From contig NC_073306.1 in assembly GCF_027595985.1 (NCBI RefSeq), positions 160,840,651-160,904,650 on the forward strand: DNA of 64,000 bases, read 5' to 3'. This document shows positions 57,618 through 64,000 of the stretch, one piece after another. The number at the start of each line of letters is the position of its first letter. The stretch's first letter is position 1. The notes beneath the pieces are model-generated. The model was not told where the DNA came from. It was given only the letters and a program-made list of their open reading frames with translations, and made no database searches. The translations under genes and the position numbers were made by a program. Source of the stretch: Sorex araneus (lineage: Eukaryota; Chordata; Mammalia; Eulipotyphla; Soricidae).

Positions 57618-57743
57618 GTGTTCATTGTTTTTATCTTATTTTCCTGGTTGAGGGAAGGGAGTGTCCACTTGGAAAAGCAGGTGGATCCCTAAAAAGGCAG
57701 AACAGGCATCCTTGACATCAGAAAAATTGCAGCTCCAAGAGGG

Positions 57744-57897
57744 TCAGAGCGATAGTACAGTGGGAAGGGTGCTTCCCTCACATGGTGACTGATGCTGGTT
57801 CCTCCCCCAGCATCCCACATGGCTCCCTGGCCTGCCAGGAGTGAGGCCTGAGCACAGAGCCAGGAGTGAGCCATGGCCCAGAAACAAACGAAAAAGA
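57744..57897 (+). mobile_element. SOR SINE, diverged
   Basis: The head is gggtcagagcgatagtacag. It lies just past the presumed 3' UTR of the right copy. Confidence 0.7.
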
Positions 57898-58076
57898 AGA
57901 TGTTTAGGTTTAAACCCCCAATTTTTGCTTAGTTTTTGGTTTGGTTTGCTGGCTCATACAAGTGTGTCCTGAGTGGAAGACTCTCCTGTCCCCCACACTG
58001 ACATATTTGTGGGGGCGGGGAATGGGGTTTGTGTTTTCCTTTTCTTCGTTATATTTTCCTACAAATAAGAAATCAT

Positions 58077-58240
58077 GGGGCTGGAACAATAACACAGCGG
58101 GTAGGGTGTTTGCCTTGTACATGGCCGATCCGGGTTTGATTCCCAGCATCGAATATGGTCCCCCGAGCACTGCCAGGAGTAATTCCTGAGTGCAGGGCCA
58201 GGAGTAACCCCTGTGCATTGCCAGGTGTGACCCAAAAAGC
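58077..58240 (+). mobile_element. SOR SINE whose tail became a purine microsatellite
   Basis: The body is near consensus; the A tail continues into AAAGG and GGGGA units (58240-58513). Confidence 0.9.
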
Positions 58241-58513
58241 AAAAAAGAAAAGAAAAGGAAAGAAAAGAAAAGGAAAGGAAAGGAAAGGAAAGGAAAGGAA
58301 AGGAAAGGAAAGGAAAGGAAAGGAAAGGAAAGGAAAGGAAAGGAAAGGAAAGGAAAGGAAAGGAAAGAAAGAAAGGGAGGGGAGGGGAGGGGAGGGGAGG
58401 GGAGGGGAGGGGAGGGGAGGGGAGGGGAGGGGAGGGGAGGGGAGGGGAGGGGAGGGAAGGGAAGGGAAGGAAGGGAAGGGAAGGGAAGGGAAGGGAAGGG
58501 AAGGGAAGGGAAG
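58240..58513. repeat. Purine microsatellite (AAAGG)n, (GGGGA)n, (AAGGG)n
   Basis: About 270 bases of G and A on the plus strand. The middle block of GGGGA units (58377-58455) has many G-runs spaced by one A, so quadruplexes are possible. No gene. Confidence 0.95.
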
Positions 58514-58825
58514 GATCACTGCAGTCACTGCAGTGTCATGGTAAACAGTAAAATCTGAGGCTAGAGAGCTAGCGCAGTGGGCTGGGTGCAGGCTTTTATC
58601 CCCAGATGTGATCCCCAGCATTCATCTGAGGGGGGGACCCTCAAGCTCAGAGCCAGAAGTAGCCTCAAGCACCACTGGATTGACCCCCCTCCAAAAAAAT
58701 AAAACTAGGAGAAAAAAATATAAACATCGTCTTCATTCATAAATATAATGGTGGATGTATACTCTAAAGATCTATTCATCTTTATAAATGTTTTTATCAC
58801 CTGAAAATGTTCTGTTTTGTTATTG

Positions 58826-59094
58826 GATCACATCCGGTGATGCACAGGGGTTACTCCCAGCTCATGCACTCAGGAATTACTCCTGGTGGTGCTCAGGGGA
58901 CCATATGGGATGCTGGGATTTGAACCCGGGTCAGCTGTGTGCAAGGCAAACGGCCTACCCACTGTACTATTGCTCCAGCCCCCAGGAATTACTCTTGACG
59001 GTGCTGAGGGGACAGTATGGGATGCTGGGAATCGAACCCTGTCGGCCACATACAAGGTAGATACCCTACCCGCTGTACTATTGCCCCAGCCCCG
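58826..59094 (-). mobile_element. One full and one partial SOR SINE, adjacent
   Basis: The full reverse copy is 58826-58984. The second (58985-59094) lacks its tail half, as if inserted at or recombined with the first. Confidence 0.78.
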
Positions 59095-59139
59095 TCTCCT
59101 AAAAATGGCTGTTCATTTTCTTGTTTCAGAAATGAGAAG

Positions 59140-59240
59140 AAAAAATAAAGGAAGGTATGGGGGGAAAAGGAGGGAAAGAGAGGGGAAAGGGAGAGGGAGA
59201 GAGGAAGAGAGAGAGAGAGGAGAGGGAGAGAGGGAAGGGT
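59140..59240. repeat. Purine-rich GGGA/GAGA tract
   Basis: Irregular AG-rich run of about 100 bases. Confidence 0.85.
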
Positions 59241-60535
59241 GCCTGACAAGCTGTGTTTAGAAAGGGGTCTTAAATTTGATTTGAGTGAAACATTTCTAAT
59301 TTTATTATTTATTCTGGGGTTTGGGGCTACACGAAACAGGGGAGCTGCTTCCAGCTCATGCCCAGGTGGAGCCAGGTTGCCCACTTCAGGCCCGGCATCT
59401 CTTGGGAAAGTGGCTGTTGTGCATGGCACAGCTGCTCTGCCCAGGAGGCTCCCTGGGCTCCCTCTCACTGCTGGCACTGCTGTGGCCCCTTCTGGGCACT
59501 TCTTCTCTGTTTGGGTTGGAGAGGTGGGGCCACACCCAGAGTGGTCAGGTCTCACTCCTCGGTCTGTGCTCAGAGGCCACTTCTGACGGTGCTCAGGGCC
59601 CATCCGAGGTGCGGGGTAGGGCTGGGGTCAGCCACACCCCAGTGTCTCGACCTGTTGGCTCTCTCTCGGGCTGCCCTCACTTTTTAGCGTCCTTCTGCTT
59701 ATTTCCTTTTGGGTGGCCACACCTGGTAGTGGTGCTTAGGGGCTCATGCAGTATTGGGGATCAACCCCAGGGCCTGTGTAAGCAAAACATGCCTCCACGC
59801 GCCTGCTCCCTCACCCCTCCTCGGAGGGAAGTTGAACTCTTCAGTGACTGAACAGTGACTGAGAATCTGGCCTCGCTTTTCCCCCTTCAATGAAGGACAG
59901 GGCTTCCTCTTCAGCTGGCCTCAGGAGCTGGACTTTCTCCTGGGACACCCGAGGAAGCTCCTCGGCTGTCAGTGCGGCCCTGGTGTGCCGAGCCCTGGGC
60001 CCGGGAAGGGGCAAGGGCTCCAGGCCCCTGCAGGAGGGGGAGGGAGCTCACTGGGCTGCAGCTCATACTTGGTTTCCCAGGAGACACAGAGCACGGAGCC
60101 AGGACCAGCCCCCAGCCACCACCAGGCGTGGCCCCCACACTAAATAAACACTTCCCTGTTCCCTGGTCAACTCCCTGTTCCCGCCCTCCAGCCTGCCACT
60201 CTGTTCTAGCCCCAGGGGTCTCCCTGGCCTTTCTGAGCCCACCCAGCCCCTCTGACTGAGCCTCTGAGCCTCAGTGCTCTCACCTGCGTGGTGGGAAGGG
60301 GGCAAGGGCCCCCTCCACGTGATGGCGAGTTAAAGGCAAGGCTGCAGCATCACAAACCATGGTCAGCAACGCCATCTTTGTTTTCTAAACTGTAAGCAAA
60401 GAGAAAGACAACAACCAAGACCACGGGAAGAAGGGGAAGCTGGTGAAGACGTCTGAGCCCTCGGTTCTTCCAAGGCTCGGGGCAAGGCAGAAAGCTGCGG
60501 CTCCCAGAAGCTCCCACAGACACATTCTAGACATG

Positions 60536-60539
60536 CGCG

Positions 60540-60572
<33 letters not shown>

Positions 60573-61272
60573 TCACATACACACAGACACACACACTCAC
60601 ACACACATATACTTACATACACACAGACACACACACACTTACATACACTCACATACACACACTCACTCACATATACACTCACATACATACACACACTCAC
60701 AGACATACTCCCACAGACACACTCCCACACACACTCACATACACACTCATACATACACACACAGACAACTCACACACTCACATATACAGTCACACACATA
60801 CACACTCAGACACAGACTCTCACACACACTCCCACACACACTCACATACACACACTCACACACTCACATACCCACACTCACACAGACACACTCCCCCCCC
60901 ACACACACACTCACACGCACACACACTCACATACACAGACACACACACTCACACATACTCACATATACTTACATACACACAGACACACACACTTACATAC
61001 ACTCACATACACACACTCACTCACATATACACTCACACACATACACACACTCACAGACATACTCCCACAGACACACTCCCACACACACTCACATACACAC
61101 TCATACATACACACACAGACAACTCACACACACTCACGTATACACTCACACACATACACACTCAGACACTCACACACACTCCCACACACACTCACATACA
61201 CACACTCACACACTCACATACCCACACTCACAGACACACTCCCCCCCCCCCCCCCACACACACACGCGCGCG
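60536..61272. repeat. CA-rich tract with 357 bp tandem duplication
   Basis: Imperfect CA/CACT/CATA repeats. The stretch from about 60605 recurs in the same order from 60962, including the same interruptions (acttacatac, agacatactcccacagacac, agacaactcacac). CG-alternating runs cap both ends (60536-60548, 61264-61280). Confidence 0.93.
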
Positions 61273-61499
61273 CACGCGCGCCTTGTGGGAGATTTGTCAG
61301 AGAGGCCCCTGCTGGGGGGGCCCTCCTGTGCCTCTGGCGATGGCCAGTTACAAGGGTGCTTCTGGCAAAAGGCAGGGAGGGACCTGGCTGTCTCCCGCTC
61401 TCCCAACCACCTCCCCACCCCGTCAGTTTCGCCTCCTCACACCAAGCAGATCTCATTCCCATCTTGCCTGACCTCTGCATTCCAGTACCTGACAATGCA

Positions 61500-61775
61500 T
61501 GCCTTCCCCTCCCTCTCCTGCCCTTCCCTCCCCTCCCCCTTCCCCCTTCCCCTCCCCACTTCCCTCCCTTCCCTTCCCCCTCCCCTCCCCTCTCCTCTCC
61601 TCCTCTCCCCTCCACTCCACTTCCCTTTCCCTTTTATTTTCCCCTTTCTTTTTCTTCTTTTTCTTTCTTTTCCCCTTTCTTTCCCCTTCCCTTTATTCTT
61701 TTTCCTTCTTTTTTCTTTTTGTCACTCTTTCCCTTTTATTTTCTCTTTCCCCCTTTTTTTCTCTTCCTTTTGTTT
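61500..61775. repeat. Pyrimidine-rich tract
   Basis: CCCT and CTTT-rich, less regular than the axis tract, running into a degraded reverse SINE (61776-61920). Confidence 0.9.
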
Positions 61776-61962
61776 GGGGCACACCCAGATCTGCTGAGGG
61801 CAGCTTCCAACTAGTGTTGCGGGTCACCCCTGGCACTGCTCCGGGACCGTGCGGTGCTGAGTTCCCTGCTTGGGCCTCAGCGTGCAGACCGTGTGCTGGG
61901 CCACTGCACTCTCTCTAGGCCCTCTTCTTTATGTGTTTATTTATTTTAAATCGGGCTCCAGG

Positions 61963-62140
61963 GGCTGGAGCGATAGCACAGCGGGTAGGGCGTTTGCCTT
62001 GCACGCGGCCAACCCGGGTTCAAATCCCAGCATCCCATATGGTCCCCTGAGCACCGCCAGGAGTAATTCCTGAGTGCAGAGCCAGGAGTAACCCCTGTGC
62101 ATCGCCAGGTGTGACCCAAAAAGCAAAAAAAACAAAACCA
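61963..62140 (+). mobile_element. SOR SINE, near-consensus
   Basis: It is one of the cleanest copies in the window, with a short A-rich tail. TAAATCGGGCTCCA and TAAATCGGGTTCCA flank it. Confidence 0.93.
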
Positions 62141-62149
62141 TAAATCGGG

Positions 62150-62990
62150 TTCCAATGCTCCGTAATGGTCTCCAAAGCCGGCTCTACGGCCTAGATGCAG
62201 ACTCCTGACTGGGCAGCCGCAGAATCCCAAGGCCCCAGACCAAAGAGCGCCCGGTAAGCCCTTCCTCCGCGCCTCACACCATTTGGCTCCCACATATCCC
62301 GAAAGCACAGCTGCTTTAAAAGCCCACCTCTGGGGCCCAGAGAGGCAACACCGAGCCCTAGCGTGTGTGCGAGAGGCCAGGGTTCCATCCCGACTCCTCA
62401 CGGTCCCAGAGGTGCCAGGCGGGACCCCCAGGCTCAGGCTGGATGTTTCCCAGAGCCTGGCTGGCGTGGCCCGAAAACCCAGCCCCAACCCACAGCGTCT
62501 TCTCCAGACAGGGCCAGGCTGGCCCTCACCTGCCGGAAATTAGACCCGAGGGCAGGATTTATGGGGCTCTGCTTCCACTCCCCCCACCGTGCCCAGTTCA
62601 ACCTGCGCCTTCTGTGAATGCGAACAGGGAACTCAACCAGCAGGGCAAGACTGGAGAGGTTGCCGGGGCACCGGGAGGAGACGCTCAGTTTCTGGGTGGA
62701 GTCAAATCCTGGCTCCAAAGGGGTGGGGGGGTGCCACCTGCTTTGTTATCCTCTGTCCTTGAGTGTAGAGCCAGACCCGGTGTGTAAAAAGCAGGCGGGC
62801 CAGAGGCCGCGGATACAACTTAGGTACCCTAAAACCTGAGGGGTGGGAAGAAGAGAGGAGAACGGGGTGGATGGGGTTGTGGTTAGTGTCACAGGGACAC
62901 CAGTGTGGGGGAGGGGTGACCTCTCAAGTCCTGGACACCAGGGCGGGATTTGAGTCCATCCTATTGGGCTGACGTTCAGGTGTCACCATT
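62150..62990. other. Unannotated GC-rich stretch
   Basis: I see no gene. A degraded plus SINE may lie at about 62328-62480; the rest is unique sequence as far as I can tell. Confidence 0.4.
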
Positions 62991-63002
62991 GAGTTTTTTT
63001 TT

Positions 63003-63165
63003 TTTTTCTTTTTGGGTCACACCTGGCAATGCACAGGGGTTACTCCCAGCTCTGCACTTAGGAATTGCCCCTGGCGGTGCTTGGGGGACCCTATGGGATG
63101 CTGGGAATTGAACCGGGGGGTCGGCCACATGCAAGGCAAACGCCCTCCGCGCTGATAGCACAGCC
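63003..63165 (-). mobile_element. SOR SINE
   Basis: It runs from a T-run at 62995 to gctgatagcacagcccc. A weaker copy lies at about 63765-63890. Confidence 0.8.
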
Positions 63166-64000
63166 CCACCGTTAGTATCAGGTGGCTCTGTACCTCCTTG
63201 GGCCCAGCTCAGCCCTGTAGCCCTCCCGAGAAAGCAAGGCTCCACTCTTCTGCCGTGTGCCCATTCTCATTGCAGCCTCCTCGGCAGCCGTGGCCCCCCG
63301 GGGCAGGAGACGGGGCCTAGAGGAGGCTGTTGCTGCTGGTGCTGCCCTGGCCTGCAGAAACGGGGGCTTCTCTGTTCTGAGGTGCTGATGTTGGGGGCCG
63401 GGGGTGGGGTGGGGAGGCCGACAGGGAGGACGCAGCGAGCTCACAGATCGGAGCGTGCATCTGTCCTGGCCAGCATTCCAGAACGCCTTTCAAATCAGCA
63501 GCTTAATGTAGCAGGGCCAAACCACATCAGGCCCGTCCCAGTCTGGTGCTTGAGATTAATGGCTCATGAAAGGACTCCAGAATGCGGCCGAGGCCGCGCA
63601 GACACCAGCCGTGTTGGGAACACCAGCTGGCAGGGCTGAGACCCCCAGCAGGAAGAGCCCCATGCCCGGGGCTTGCTTTCCCCTCCGCCTCTCACCGCTG
63701 TCCGACTCTGACCATCCACGGGAATGACTAAGTGCGGGTGGAAGCTTCAGGGCGCTCGGTGGTTATTCCTTTCTGTACTCAGGACTGACCCCAGGGTGGT
63801 AGTGCTGGGATGCCACACGCAGTGCCAGGGATCAGAAGTGGGGTCCGTTTCCTGCCTCAGCCCCTGCACTGTATCTGCAGTCCCAGGCTGGGTTCAAACT
63901 CTGAATGTGTCACCAGCCACCTGAAGTCGACCTCAGCCCAGGGAGAAGACTCCCACCTCCCTCCCCTGGCTCGGGTGAAGAGACATTTTGTCTCCCTTTC

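Noticed and set aside
60443..61471. Open frame of 342 codons rich in Thr and His
   Set aside because: It is translation of the CA-rich tandem repeat only.
1..64000. Assembly artefact as the cause of the inverted duplication
   Set aside because: The arms differ by many substitutions, by separate SINE and L1 insertions and by microsatellite motif, so they are not a single locus assembled twice. A misjoin of two true copies is still possible and is listed as a check.
1..64000. CRISPR arrays, bacterial operons, prophage or integrative elements
   Set aside because: Spliced vertebrate gene structure, SINEs and L1s throughout. The regular repeats are microsatellites without spacers.
58000..64000. 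A further gene to the right of SLC34A2
   Set aside because: No frame with splice sites or family resemblance was seen. The frames at 59239-59851 and 62283-62787 are GC-rich or SINE-derived.

Overview
The window is nuclear DNA from a mammal, almost certainly a shrew (Soricidae, Sorex-like). The main evidence is the very dense population of one tRNA-derived SINE family of about 170-190 bp with an A-rich tail, which I recognise as the shrew SOR family. L1 3' ends, a second SINE family and many simple repeats accompany it. There are no bacterial-type genes.

The only protein-coding content I can support is two copies of SLC34A2 (NaPi-IIb, the sodium-dependent phosphate cotransporter). They lie head to head as a large inverted duplication. 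The minus-strand copy has its TATA box and non-coding first exon at about 10.9 kb and six coding exons between 8.15 kb and 315. It then leaves the window at the left edge, so only its first 272 codons are visible. The plus-strand copy has its TATA box and first exon at about 35.8 kb and twelve coding exons from 41,138 to 55,673. These join without a frameshift or stop into a 666-residue protein ending in TAL. A probable 3' UTR runs to about 57.6 kb.

Between the two promoters lies a 25 kb spacer that is itself inverted-repeated. Blocks at 20.6-20.9 and 19.8-20.1 kb match, in reverse complement, blocks at 25.3-25.6 and 29.0-29.3 kb. The symmetry axis therefore falls at about 23-24.7 kb, where a 600 bp polypyrimidine tract sits. 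Two young 5'-truncated L1 insertions with target-site duplications lie in the right arm only.

The copies are unequal. The left copy keeps canonical SLC34 motifs in the part visible. The right copy is open and fully spliceable but carries substitutions in motifs that are nearly invariant in the family: [10 protein letters not shown] in exon 7, the second QSSS in exon 11 and the GSNIGTTTT segment in exon 12. It has also lost the C-terminal cysteine cluster. Similarity between copies is strongly patchy: exon 6 with its adjoining intron is almost identical, while exons 5 and 7 are near 75-80 percent by eye. That pattern suggests gene conversion between inverted paralogues.

The last 6 kb (57.7-64 kb) holds no gene I can support. 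It contains SINEs, a purine microsatellite grown from a SINE tail, a CA-rich tract duplicated in tandem with a 357 bp period, and a pyrimidine-rich tract.
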